Positions 29,654 through 39,736 of a DNA stretch of 64,000 nucleotides are shown here, in pieces. The stretch spans positions 15,036 to 79,035 of the forward strand of contig NZ_JADKCX010000020.1 of the NCBI RefSeq assembly GCF_016718685.1, given 5' to 3'. The stretch's first letter is position 1, and the number at the start of each line of letters is the position of its first letter. This DNA comes from Haliscomenobacter sp. (GTDB taxonomy: Bacteria; Bacteroidota; Bacteroidia; Chitinophagales; Saprospiraceae). Made by a program: the position numbers and the translations under genes. The notes below the pieces were generated by a model. That model worked only from the letters and a program-made list of their open reading frames with translations, searched no databases and was not told the origin of the DNA.

Positions 29654-32013
29654 TTATTTCAGTAAATCTTGTTCTATCCACTCTTTATTCTTGATGTACA
29701 AAAACGACACAATCAACAGCAGTATTCCCAAGGCGATAAAAATGATCGTCTTCGGGATGGTAGCCAAATGCGCGATGTCGTACAAAAAGAGCTTCAGCAG
29801 CGTGATAGAAAAAAGAAAAATGGCACTAATGCGCAAGTGAACCTTTCTTCTCCAGATGCCAATCACCACCATGAATAGCGCATACGAACCCCACAAGATA
29901 CTGAGTGACAGTTTGTAAGCGCGATCGGCATGCAATCTGCTCATCCATTGGATCAATTCATCGCTGCACCACCAGATGACTGCGCCGTAAATGCACAACT
30001 CGTAGGCAAGCACGAGGTCTTTGGGGAGTTCATTTTTTCTTAGTGTAAGTCCTCCACTGACCAACAATAAGGCTAAGAAAGCCAGCGAAACATAACGGAA
30101 TGCCGAGGTTAAATGGGCCATGATAAAAATAGGAATGCACAGCTTGATGCAAATAGCTGTATTGTAACTGGTGCAATAAGGTTAGACCCAGGGTCAGAAA
30201 CAAGAGAAGCACGGCAATGTTCAGGCCCACACTGACCACGCCCAGGGCTGCACTTTTGATTTTTTGCAGGTTAAACCAAACCAAAAAAGATACAAAAAAT
30301 CAAAGTGTAGTTGATCAACCAAACGCCGCGAAAACGCTCCAAATCAAGTCGACTGTAAATGATGGGCAGGGTTTGGCCCGGCGCACGGTGTTGGCTATAA
30401 GTGTATTTATATGCTTGTATCCAATAGGTAGAAATTTCACAGAAAAAACTAAAGTAGATCCCCAAAATCAACAACGTAGCCAGCAAGAACGACAATAACT
30501 CGTTTTTATCTTGATCATGTTGCCAGGGACTACGGTATAATTTGTGGTGATGCAAGAAATTGATGAACCCAAAGGATCCACAAAACACCAGGCTACTCAA
30601 AAAAATGGAATTGAAGAATAACGGAATTCTGGTTTCAGGGAATTTGGACGAATAGGTATTGTACAAATAAAGCCAATCCTGCGCTATGCTGATGCAAGCT
30701 AGTCCCATCAAAACATAAGCAGTTTTTTCCCAAAAAGACCATGCTTTGATGCGTCCGATGCCAAACAAAAAACCAGCTGTCAAGGCCCAAAAGATACTTA
30801 CCCAGGGCGCATCAAACTGAATTGGAATAGCCAGGGTGAAAAAGCCCAATGCCAAAACCATGATGAAGTAATAATTGCCTTTTTCTTCCGGGTTTTGTTG
30901 GTACAGGTTATAACCCACGATAAAATGAATCAAGGCGTTGACCAGCGCAAGCAGACCCAGCAAATGTTGCCCAAGCGGATGAAAAAGACAAGCCGCATAA
31001 CCCATCCAAAAAAAAGCAATGGAATTAAAGAGCAGGAGGAATAGATTGAGCGCAGCAAATTTCCCCGGTTTGACCAGGGTGTTGGCCAGGATAGTGGCAT
31101 AAAAAGTGCAGAAAAAGACCAACAAAAAGAACCAAAGCAGGCCAAAGTCATCTTGCCGGAAATAATAAACAGCAAACCAATAGATGAAAATCACCCAGGT
31201 CCAAGCAAAAGTAACCAGCTTTAATACCCACCAATCTCGGCTTACGGCCAGCGCGAGTATTCCTAAGTTGATGACGGCGATGTAGGAAAAAAGAAAGGTA
31301 TACTGCTTGGGATGAAATCCTAGTAAAAAAGGTACAGCATAAGCACCTACCAATCCCAAAAGTGCAATGATTGTACGATTGTAATACATGGATGCCAGTA
31401 CAGTAAACACCGTAAATATACACATCGTGCTAAACGCTACCGTAAAGGAGAATAGATGGAAAAAACTGTAGGCGGCATAGGTTGTAAAATACAAAATGCA
31501 CATGGCCCCGCTTAAGAGTACGGCACTGTATTCTACGTACTTGTTTTTGAATCGAATGGCAAAACCCATCAGGGTAAGCCCGGCCAAATAACTGAGGATT
31601 ATGCGAAAAAGTGGGCTGATCAAGTGATGGTCGATGGCGTATTTAAGCCCAATGCCAACGCCCAGCACAATGATGATGATGCCAATTTTGTTGGACAGGT
31701 TTTCCCCTATAAATGACTCCAGGTTGAAATCAACCAGTGGTTTGGCATCCGGTTTTTGTTGGGCAAAATTGGTTTCTTCCACAACCGGATCAACTATTGC
31801 AGGAACACTGCGGTGTATTTTTGGAACAGGGGAAAGTGGAATGATGGGCGGGGATAAATTTGCCTGATAGGTTTCTTTGTTCCCAAGATTTCTTTTTAAA
31901 GTCTCAATTTCTTTACGCAATGCCTCAATTTCTTTTGCAAAGCTGTCCTGCTTTTGCAAAAGGGCATCCAATTTTTCGAGCAGTTGTTGAAGTGTGTGTT
32001 GGTTGTCGGCCAC
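29654..32013 (-). CDS. DUF2339 polytopic membrane protein (two frameshifts)
   Basis: Three overlapping frames make one ~785-residue protein. The N-terminus has a coiled coil (LLEKLDALLQKQDSFAKEIEALR...) and a proline-rich linker; then about 20 membrane helices fill the rest, starting at IGIIIIVLGVGIGLKYAIDHHLI, the hallmark of DUF2339 proteins. The first break is at the A run 30283-30288 (plus strand), the second near 30097-30098; each is repaired by one base, giving IFLVWFNLQK and NLGIRYVSLAFLAL, so both are likely sequencing errors. The function of DUF2339 proteins is unknown. Its stop converges with the ftsE-like gene with almost no gap. Confidence 0.8.
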
Positions 32014-32108
32014 TGGGTATAGGTTTCAGCGCTTGTTTAAATAAAATTAACCGCTTTGCTGTAAAACTTCAAGTACTGGCAATAAATTGTTAACCTGAGG
32101 TAGTTATT

Positions 32109-32561
32109 ATGGGTAAAAACATGCGGATTCTTGTTTCCAGTTTATTCATTTTGTCCCTTTGTGGAAGTTGCAAATACCAAATCGCACTCAGTCCTCCCTG
32201 GCAAAAAACGCCCAACAATGGAGTGGTCGCTTTTCAGACGGCAGCATTTCAGGCTAAACTAGACAGCGCTCGGCTGAACAAACGGCCGGTTTTTCTTGAT
32301 TTTTATACCTCTTGGTGTGGGCCCTGTAAAATGATGGATCGTGAAACGTTTACAGATCAAGATGTAGCAAATTTACTCAATAAGGAGTTTGTTTCCCTCA
32401 AAGTTAATGCCGAAAAAGGAGAGGGAATAGCATTGGCCAAAGCCTACGAAGTGGAGGTTTATCCGACGCTGGTTTTTATCAACAAGGATGGAGAAATGGT
32501 CAAAAGAGAGGGTTTGCATAGCGCCGGGAAGTTCATCAAGGCGGCCAAAAAAGTGTTGTGA
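32109..32561 (+). CDS. Thioredoxin-fold lipoprotein
   Basis: 150 residues. The N-terminus is a lipoprotein signal with lipobox LCGSC (Cys21), so the protein is anchored in a membrane facing the periplasm. The thioredoxin fold (residues ~45-150) has the active site WCGPCK and the cis-Pro in VYPTLVFI. It resembles the thioredoxin domain of DsbD or TlpA-like proteins and should reduce or isomerise disulfides, or deliver electrons for cytochrome c maturation; the ccmEF genes lie 4 kb away. An ATG at 32121 is an alternative start. Confidence 0.85.
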   Translation: MGKNMRILVSSLFILSLCGSCKYQIALSPPWQKTPNNGVVAFQTAAFQAKLDSARLNKRPVFLDFYTSWCGPCKMMDRETFTDQDVANLLNKEFVSLKVNAEKGEGIALAKAYEVEVYPTLVFINKDGEMVKREGLHSAGKFIKAAKKVL

Positions 32562-32745
32562 TTTTGCCAAAGCGACATGATTTTAACACAAACATGAGTC
32601 ACCCCGAATTTTTTCAATCACAGCCCTTGAGCAAAACAGGTGACACAAGGCTAGGTGGTAAAAAAAGAATCCGCATGAGGGTCTATGCTTGTGTGGTCCA
32701 AAATTGGATGATTCATGTTTGGGTTAAAAAGCATGCTCAGCGTAA

Positions 32746-33882
32746 TTAAACATAGCTATTCGCATTGATTAACGGATTGGCGTACATCTCCAACAAATAC
32801 CTCCTTCCGGCATCATCAGCATCATTTTTCAACAACTTGATCTGATCCTCAAAGAAATGGGTATGCCATTCCAATTCTTCCAAAGAATAATGCTGGATAT
32901 AGGTTCTGGACTCGTTCAATAAATCATAAGCAATGTAATTGACCGGACGCAATTCGTAATGCAGGTGGATGGACTTGTCGATCATTTCTGCCAAAGTCTC
33001 CAATTGTTTTTTGCTGTTTTCTTCTACTTTCAGGGCTTCGAGTCCGTCGTTGAGCACTTCCCCAAAATGAAAATGGACCCGACCTTTTTGGCCTTTGATG
33101 CCCAGGAGCATGTATTCTACATCCTGCTGGAAATTCTTTTTAAAGTCAGGGTTGGCCAGTTTATTGAGGTATTCCTGGGTTTTGAGTAGACCACAGGGAT
33201 CGTATTCGTAAGAAATAGCAACAGGTACGATGTTTAATTTTTGAAAATGTTGCACGAGGTCTTTTTTGCCACTCAAACCCAACATGGTCAACAAACCCAC
33301 CTGGGTGCGGTCGTTGCCATCTTTGGCGCGGCCTTCACGTTGGGCAATCCAAACCGAAGCATTTTTTTTGCTGATGAGGTCGAGGATGTAGGTGGAGAGC
33401 TGCATGGAATAACCATAGAGTTCGCGGGGAGTGCCCGTTCTTTTCACCACAAAACTTTTGTTGATGCGGAATAGCAACTCGGAGATGCGGTGCATCATCA
33501 GGTTATCCCCAATGGCAATTTGGCTAGTGTCAAAGTTATTTTCAAACAAGACAATGTTCAAAAACGCGGAATCCAGTACAATGTCGCGGTGATTGGAGAT
33601 AAACAAGTAGCGCTCATTCGGGTTGAGGTGTTCAAAACCGCTGGCGCTCAGCTCAGTAATGCTGGCTTTTTGAATGACTTTGAGAAAAGGAGCGACAATT
33701 TTGGTTTGAAAATCAGCAGCAGTATGGATCTCTTCTTTGGCGTGTAGAATGTGGTTCAACAAGGGTTCCGGCAAAAAAAGCTTCATGCCATCCAAAAAGC
33801 CTTGATAACTAAACAACTCTTCAATGGCTGCTTCAATTTCATCATCGCGAAAGGGTTCGAGGCGAAAGGGTGTTTCTTGCAT
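32746..33882 (-). CDS. Glycerol-phosphate-type acyltransferase
   Basis: Member of the PlsC/PlsB acyltransferase superfamily, about 378 residues. The catalytic NHxxxxD box is NHRDIVLD, the substrate-binding block is FVVKRTGTPRELYG, and block III is VWIAQREGRAKDG (EGR variant). Such enzymes move acyl chains onto (lyso)phosphatidate or similar lipids at the inner membrane. The length and the C-terminal helical part (SIHLHYELRPVNYIAYDLL) are typical of a Bacteroidota clade annotated as 1-acyl-glycerol-3-phosphate acyltransferase; the true acceptor is unknown. The start at 33882 (MQETPFRL) was chosen because the upstream extension has no homology-like content. Confidence 0.82.
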   Translation of the reverse strand: MQETPFRLEPFRDDEIEAAIEELFSYQGFLDGMKLFLPEPLLNHILHAKEEIHTAADFQTKIVAPFLKVIQKASITELSASGFEHLNPNERYLFISNHRDIVLDSAFLNIVLFENNFDTSQIAIGDNLMMHRISELLFRINKSFVVKRTGTPRELYGYSMQLSTYILDLISKKNASVWIAQREGRAKDGNDRTQVGLLTMLGLSGKKDLVQHFQKLNIVPVAISYEYDPCGLLKTQEYLNKLANPDFKKNFQQDVEYMLLGIKGQKGRVHFHFGEVLNDGLEALKVEENSKKQLETLAEMIDKSIHLHYELRPVNYIAYDLLNESRTYIQHYSLEELEWHTHFFEDQIKLLKNDADDAGRRYLLEMYANPLINANSYV

Positions 33883-34089
33883 AAAGGATTTCTTTTGAGG
33901 GTATTTGGGTTTGTGGGAACTGTGGAGGGCAAATTTATGAAAAATTAAGGGAAGGACAAACCGGGGTTGAATTTGATTCCATCTTAAAAACACGCCAATC
34001 GGGGAGTTCAACACGTGTTATTTAGTAGTGGACACACTTGTTTGATGCATTCAGAGGGCCAGCTTATTTTTGGATAAATAAGTTACCAA

Positions 34090-36190
34090 TGCGAAATAAA
34101 CAATTTTTCAGCTTAGGATACATCCTTTTGCCTGCTCGTCAGTAATTTTCTTTTGGCACAAGACCGTACTCTGCTTTTTCAAGGCAACGTGTTGGATAGT
34201 CTAAGCAAGGAAGCATTGGTGTTTGTAAATATTCGCATCGTAGGAAGCACGCTCGGTACCAGTACCAACCTAGATGGTAGGTTTCAACTGCTGGTGAAAT
34301 CTGGCGATCAAATCCGTTCAGCAACGTGGGCTACGAAGACAAAAATTGTAATTAGTGCAGAAACATTTGGAATGAAGTGATTGAATTATCCAAAGATGCT
34401 ACTGATGATTCGTTGTTACCGTAAGACCGGCCGGTCATTGATGCATTGATTAATCGCAGGACAACAATCCAGATGAATACTCCTCTTCCAACTACTTATA
34501 ACAAAACCATTACCAGATCACGGAAGAATCAAATTGGTAGCGCAATCAAAACAGGCTTAAAAGGCTCAGCAGTATAAAAAAACTCGATCTCAGCCTGCAG
34601 GATCAAATGTATTGTGGTTAAAAGAACCAGGGGGGCGCAAGACCGAATCAAACCAAAGAGTTGATTCTAGCACATAAATCATCAATGCCCAATGATTTTT
34701 CGCTAGGTTTTATCCCAACTGATTTTCAGCCATTGGGGTTTTATTCTGAAATTATCAAACTGGATGCTCTTGGGCAAACTTATGTCAATCCTTGGTAAAT
34801 GTTGGGATCCTTCAGCTGAACACCTTATTCAAGGGGTCCCATTTTCTGTCTCCCAAACAAAACTTCCAGTGGGGCTTTTTATTCAATAGCGGGGTACGCC
34901 CTTGAAATGTATTGCGGAACTGTAGATACGTTAAGTAAATTCCGGTGGGATTCAGCAACGGTCGTAAAATGAGCGCCGCTTGGTTTCCTGAAATATTGGC
35001 GAATGTCGAACATGGGCAAACGAACTCGGAAGATTCAAATCAATATTCCGAGCTCGGAGGGTGCAATCCAACGATTCCGAAAACATTTTCCCAAACGAGA
35101 GAAAAATCCCTCTGGTCCCGATTTTGGCGACCCCAGCGGAGCAATACTTACCTTTATTGGGTACTGTAAACCACTCAAACCGATCCATTTTTAAAAATTT
35201 ACATGGATTGGCATTTTGGCTCTGATCGTGGCGAAGGCGGGTGTTCGCTTGCGTGAGCGATTTTGCTAAATTCACAAGTATGAAGGAACGCGTTGGGGAC
35301 TTGGGGGGTTCATTTCGGAATGTCCTGGTTCTGGGGGCTACACTGGTTGGCATAAGGATCGCTTGGGGGTACTTCAAATAAAACCCTCAGCACGCTGATT
35401 TAAAATTGAAAGTGAGTTTATTCAAGGCGGCCGGGTGTTATGTTGAGCTGGGCGTTACTTTTTAGGTTTGATGGGGGCGAAACGTCTGATGTATTTGGAG
35501 CCAGCCCAAGGGTGGCAAATTAATCTTTCTTCTTGGAGAACGGATATCATCTCGATATTTTATGGTATCGATAAAAAATGAGCGCTTAATCTGCGCGTTG
35601 GCTTTAATCTGCGTTGGCCCATTTGAAAAGCTCTACAAATCCGATAATCTTGAATCATTCTTGTCAGCTTTCCCATTAGACTTACAGGGGCAACTTTGGT
35701 ACCAATGACAGTTGGTTCGCTCATTTTGCCTCAACCTTTGGACGCTTTGTGCGGGTAATGTGGGGAGTGTTCCATACCTTACTTATTCAACATTCCTGGA
35801 GCAATCTTGATCAGGTTTCAGATTTTGGTCCCTCAGCATTTCAAGTGGCTGGTTTTTGAGTTCCGGAGATCAATTGCGCCTGTTTTGGGAACAAACTTTG
35901 GTGAGCTATTGTTAAATCCAAATCTCCTTTTTAAACTCCTTAGCCTGGTACAGCATGTTGGGTTTAGTCATGCATCAAAAAGAGAAGTTCACCATAATTT
36001 AACATTTGATACCATGAAAAAAGGCTATTACGAGAGTGGACTTTACCTTCGTGATATCTTGCGGGTGCCATATTATGACATGTTTTACCTCAATTTTGGC
36101 ATTGGTGGGATGATGCGTTGGGGGCCCTACCGCCGAATGGAAAGCAAAGAGAATTTTGCCTTTCAGTTCATGATCGGTATTGGTTTTTGA
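34090..36190 (+). pseudogene. Decayed DUF5686/carboxypeptidase-regulatory-like outer membrane protein
   Basis: A ~2.1-kb stretch without an intact frame, but with pieces of one gene in order. First, a carboxypeptidase-regulatory-like plug (FQGNVLDSLSKEALVFVNIRIVGSTLGTS, about 34177-34300). Then, in other frames, VIDALINR...DNNPDEYSS (34430-34480) and FYSEIIKLDALGQTYVNPW (~34740-34797), typical of DUF5686 proteins. Last, the beta-barrel end (YYDMFYLNFGIGGMMRWGPY ... MIGIGF) with a stop at 36190. Full members have ~800-850 residues, so several hundred bases are lost. Changes are far denser than the single-base breaks elsewhere and include missing blocks, so this looks like true decay. The annotated span is otherwise empty. 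Confidence 0.75.
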
Positions 36191-36243
36191 TACCCGAATA
36201 AATTTTCCAGGTTCATTTTTGACATCAATTAAAGTCCAACAAC

Positions 36244-36960
36244 ATGAAACAAATGATACTTTTGGCGGCAATCGTTTTGACGTTTAAGGTGGCAGGTATT
36301 GCCCAAACTGACTCCATAACGAATCCCAATCGCGAGTTCAAACATGGTTATTTCCTGCGAACTTCCAGCTTTTTTTTCAGCACCAACCTTAGTGCTATTT
36401 GGCTGCAAAACATGCAACAATTTTTAAAAGAGCGAGACCTGGCCAAGGATACTCGTTACGTAATCAATATCCCTTTCGAAACGGGCTTTCGGTTCAATGA
36501 CTGGTTTTTTAGTTTGAATATGGCCATTACTACTCCTTTCTTTGGGGATGATGCTTTTAACCCTAAAATGTTCACAACCACAATGCACACGGAAAGAACT
36601 GTGTTTAAAACCAGAAATTACCGTTTTAATGTCGGCTTGGGGGCCTCATTGTACCAATATGCCATATCCATTCAGCAGGAAGAACCCGATCGACAAGTCA
36701 ATTTTAATGACCTATTGAACACTACTTTCCGCAGAACTCCGGTTTTATCCAATCGAGGAGGAGCTTTCGATGTGGCGGTTTCTTTGACCAACCGAGAAAA
36801 AAGGCCGATCTCTATTGAAAATTGTTTCCGCCTAGGTTACCGCCGTGGATTTAAAAGATACAAATGGAAATCCGAGTCATTCCAGTTGATCAACGCGCCT
36901 AGCGATCAGTTGGATATGATTTATTTTCAATACCTGGTCTCTATTTCCAGAAACCGTTGA
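36244..36960 (+). CDS. Secreted protein of unknown function, beta-barrel-like
   Basis: 238 residues with a signal peptide (MKQMILLAAIVLTFKVAGIAQ). The mature part alternates aromatic and polar residues in strand-like stretches (YFLRTSSFFFSTN, FRFNDWFFSLNMAITTPFF, YRFNVGLGASLYQYAISI) and ends IYFQYLVSISRNR, as expected of a small outer-membrane barrel; this is inference. It follows the DUF5686 relic by 53 bp and precedes a small unknown gene by 3 bp, so these two are co-transcribed. Confidence 0.65.
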   Translation: MKQMILLAAIVLTFKVAGIAQTDSITNPNREFKHGYFLRTSSFFFSTNLSAIWLQNMQQFLKERDLAKDTRYVINIPFETGFRFNDWFFSLNMAITTPFFGDDAFNPKMFTTTMHTERTVFKTRNYRFNVGLGASLYQYAISIQQEEPDRQVNFNDLLNTTFRRTPVLSNRGGAFDVAVSLTNREKRPISIENCFRLGYRRGFKRYKWKSESFQLINAPSDQLDMIYFQYLVSISRNR

Positions 36961-36963
36961 GCC

Positions 36964-37278
36964 ATGGAAAAACTCAGTTTGATTGTCGGTATTTTCCTTT
37001 GTTTTGCCAGCAGCGAGCCAGTCGAAAAAGCAACACTTATTTTGTACCGAGGGCGTGAATTTTTAGGCAATGCCCACGAAATCAGGGTAAACGACAAATT
37101 GGTCGCTAACTTAGCAGCCAATGCCTACATTGAGGTATACGTAAGTCCCGGAAAAACCAGCATCGAATCCTCCATTTATCGAGGCAGCAAAAGAGTTTTT
37201 CGACTTGTAACCGAACCTGCTCAGGTTTATTACATTAAAGCTTATGAAGAAGTTGATTTTTGGATCGTTACCTCGTAA
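36964..37278 (+). CDS. Small secreted DUF2846/PEGA-like protein
   Basis: 104 residues with a short hydrophobic leader (LSLIVGIFLCFASS). The mature part (LILYRGREFLGNAHEIRVNDKLVANLAANAYIEVYVSPGKTSIES) looks like the DUF2846/PEGA beta fold that presents a ligand-like strand at the cell envelope. Function unknown. Three bases separate it from the upstream secreted protein, and the LytS kinase gene starts 44 bp later, so an operon linking envelope proteins to the sensor is possible. Confidence 0.65.
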   Translation: MEKLSLIVGIFLCFASSEPVEKATLILYRGREFLGNAHEIRVNDKLVANLAANAYIEVYVSPGKTSIESSIYRGSKRVFRLVTEPAQVYYIKAYEEVDFWIVTS

Positions 37279-37321
37279 TGGCAGCGGTTGATGTTGAAAC
37301 CGCAAAAAAAGAAATGAAAAA

Positions 37322-38398
37322 ATGCCGCAAAACCGAAAAAGTCAGACAGCCGGAATAACTTCCAAATCGAGATTAGATGTGATTTCGGTGCTGGTCGCAA
37401 GCCTGGCTTTAGGCTACTTGGGCTGGCGTTTTTTGCAGGTATACATCAATGATCTTGACAATGAATCCGAGGAAATATCTGCACTTATCCGATATTTTTC
37501 AGGGATTTTGCTTGAATTGCTGCTGGTGTGGGGGATTGCACACCTTAATTTCCGGCTGGTTTTTTTGAAGTTTTTTAGCCACAATGCTTCCGCCATTCGC
37601 GGGTTGTATTGGGTTTGGATTGCACTGTTGGCCTTGTTGTGGTTTGCACTGCTGGAAAGGCGAACTTTTTATGAGCCCAACTATGCCGACGAAAATGTGT
37701 TGTTGACTTTTTTGTTGACCACTTTTGTCATTGGTTATGCTTACAGCGCCGATTATTTTCGCACCCGAAGGCTACAATTGGCTTTGTTGAAAGAAAAAAA
37801 AGAAGCTGAACTGAACGTGCTCAAGGCCCAGATTAAACCCCATTTTTTGTTCAACACCCTGAACATCATTTACAATTCTGCCCAAAAACACGACGACGAA
37901 GAGACTGCACAGTTGATTCTGGAATTGTCACAGTTGTTGCGTTTTAGCATCCAGGAAGCAACGCAAGCATACACCAGCTTGCAAAGTGAAGTTTCTTTTT
38001 TGGAGCGCTACATCCATTTTCAACGCTTGCGTTTACCCCAGAAAAGTAATGTGGACATCCAAACCAGCCTGGAGGGTAGGTTTAATGAAGGTCAAATTGC
38101 TCCATTGTTGTTGATTCCTTTTGTTGAAAATGCCTTTCAGTACGGTGTCAGCATGAATGAGCCTTGTTTCATTCATGTGGATTTAATGGTTCAAAACAAA
38201 CTGCTTTCCCTGCATGTACGCAACAGCATTGCACCCAATGCCAATGCTAAAAGAGGTCTGGGTACCGGAATCCACAATACCCGCGAGCGCCTGGCATTGT
38301 TGTACGCCCAGCGTCATAGTTTGCACATTCAGGCGGATGAAAAAGTATTTCAAGTTGAACTGACCCTGGATTTAAGTCCAGAAAACCCGACACCATGA
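37322..38398 (+). CDS. LytS-type sensor histidine kinase
   Basis: 358 residues. Four membrane helices occupy residues ~20-145 (VISVLVASLALGYLGWRF, GILLELLLVWGIAHL, LYWVWIALLALLWFALL, LLTFLLTTFVIGYAY). Then a coiled coil leads to the His_kinase box AQIKPHFLFNTLN with the phospho-acceptor His, and the C-terminal HATPase domain has PLLLIPFVENAFQYG and GTGIHNTRERLALLY. No large periplasmic domain, so it senses at or within the membrane. Overlaps the LytTR regulator gene by 4 bp (ATGA), which is its partner. This is the intact counterpart of the damaged kinase at 13976-15648. Confidence 0.92.
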   Translation: MPQNRKSQTAGITSKSRLDVISVLVASLALGYLGWRFLQVYINDLDNESEEISALIRYFSGILLELLLVWGIAHLNFRLVFLKFFSHNASAIRGLYWVWIALLALLWFALLERRTFYEPNYADENVLLTFLLTTFVIGYAYSADYFRTRRLQLALLKEKKEAELNVLKAQIKPHFLFNTLNIIYNSAQKHDDEETAQLILELSQLLRFSIQEATQAYTSLQSEVSFLERYIHFQRLRLPQKSNVDIQTSLEGRFNEGQIAPLLLIPFVENAFQYGVSMNEPCFIHVDLMVQNKLLSLHVRNSIAPNANAKRGLGTGIHNTRERLALLYAQRHSLHIQADEKVFQVELTLDLSPENPTP

Positions 38399-39099
38399 TC
38401 AATGCCATCGCCATCGACGACGAACCTTCTGCACTCGAAGTCCTGGAACGTTATGCCAACAAAGTGCCTTTTGTGCAGCTTAAAAAGGTGTTTTACAGTA
38501 CTGCGGATGCCCTGGCGTATTTGCATGCCGAACCTGTCCAGTTGATTTTTTTGGACATCCAAATGCCCGATATGCTGGGTACGGATTTCGCCCGCTTGAT
38601 TCAACTTGAAAAAGTACAAATCATTTTTACGACCGCTCACGCCGAATTTGCCCTGGAAGGTTTTAACCTCAAGGCTCTGGATTATTTGCTCAAACCTTTT
38701 GATTTTGGCCGTTTTTTGCAGGCTTGCAACCGAGTATTGGAACTGGTGAACAACAAACCCGCCGAAGAGGAATCCAGTATTTTTGTCAAAGAGGGATACG
38801 ATTGGGTACGGGTGAACCTGGATGAAGTGCTGTACATCCAGTCGGATACCAATCTTTTGTTTATTCATGAGCAACACCGCAGAATTACCACCCGAATGAC
38901 GGTAGCAGAAATGCTCTCCATTCTGCCACCCGAGCGTTTTGCCAGGGTTCACAAGTCCTACATTGTGGCCCTCGAAGCGGTTCAAAAAATTGAAAAGCAC
39001 CAATTGACTTTGGGTAAACATACGGTACCACTGGCCGCAGCATATCGGGATGCACTAGAGGAAAGATTGTTGAGGAAAAAAAATAAACGTGGTGAATGA
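38395..39099 (+). CDS. LytTR-family response regulator
   Basis: 234 residues: a receiver domain (acidic pair in AIDDEPSA, phospho-acceptor Asp in IFLDIQMPDM, TTAHAEFA, LKPFDFG) and a LytTR DNA-binding domain (VKEGYDWVRVNLDEVLYIQSD, FARVHKSYIVALEAVQ). Translationally coupled to the LytS kinase. Its stop codon lies inside the first arm of the downstream palindrome. Confidence 0.93.
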   Translation: MINAIAIDDEPSALEVLERYANKVPFVQLKKVFYSTADALAYLHAEPVQLIFLDIQMPDMLGTDFARLIQLEKVQIIFTTAHAEFALEGFNLKALDYLLKPFDFGRFLQACNRVLELVNNKPAEEESSIFVKEGYDWVRVNLDEVLYIQSDTNLLFIHEQHRRITTRMTVAEMLSILPPERFARVHKSYIVALEAVQKIEKHQLTLGKHTVPLAAAYRDALEERLLRKKNKRGE

Positions 39100-39175
39100 C
39101 GAATTTCTCGAATGACGAGTGACGAATAATACTTCACTCTGCCGATTATTCGTCATTCGAAAAATTCGTCATTCA
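39093..39175. repeat. TGACGAAT-word inverted repeat with unequal arms
   Basis: Arm 39093-39130 pairs with arm 39145-39175, but the first arm has an extra 7-base copy (GTGACGA). It lies between convergent genes and includes the LytTR stop codon (39097-39099). Same word family, with the same kind of inequality, as 55857-55955. Confidence 0.85.
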
Positions 39176-39186
39176 AATAAGAAATA

Positions 39187-39666
39187 TCATCCTTCTACAA
39201 TGCTGATTTTTACAATCTTATCCCCCTGGCGGATGGTATCTACCACTTCCTGACCTTCTTGCACCTGGCCAAATACGGTGTGTTTACCATTGAGGTGAGG
39301 CTGTGGGGAGTGGGTGATGAAGAATTGACTGCCGTTGCTGTTCGGACCAGCATTAGCCATAGAGAGTGAACCTGTTCCGTGCGTCAGCGGATTACCAACG
39401 AATTCATCGGCAAATTTGTATCCGGCGCCGCCGCGGCCAGTCCCGGTTGGGTCACCGCCCTGGATCATAAAATTACTGATGACGCGGTGAAACGTGATGC
39501 CATCGTAAAACCCTTGGCTGGCCAAAAAAACGAAATTGTTGACCGTTTTGGGGGCATGTTCAGGGAAAAGTTGAATGACGATGTCGCCTTTATCGGTACT
39601 GAGGGTAGCCACGTATGATTTCGTTGTGTCGATCTGCATGGCAGGTGGAGTAGACCATTGTTGCAT
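39187..39666 (-). CDS. Cyclophilin-type peptidyl-prolyl cis-trans isomerase
   Basis: ~159 residues from 39666 (MQQWSTPPAMQID). Cyclophilin fold with the active-site stretch FHRVISNFMIQGGDPTGTGRGG, then GSLSMANAGPNSNGSQFFIT and GKHTVFGQV. It lacks a signal peptide with the chosen start, so it is cytoplasmic and helps folding. The upstream in-frame start at 39699 would add 11 residues with no clear meaning. Converges with the LytTR gene across a palindrome and is divergent from the Nramp-like gene, 70 bp away. Confidence 0.9.
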   Translation of the reverse strand: MQQWSTPPAMQIDTTKSYVATLSTDKGDIVIQLFPEHAPKTVNNFVFLASQGFYDGITFHRVISNFMIQGGDPTGTGRGGAGYKFADEFVGNPLTHGTGSLSMANAGPNSNGSQFFITHSPQPHLNGKHTVFGQVQEGQEVVDTIRQGDKIVKISIVEG

Positions 39667-39736
39667 AAAGCGGATTTTTTTTGCAAACATAGAAAGCATT
39701 TTTCAAAAGCCTGTTGATTTTATTTATTTTTAAGGC

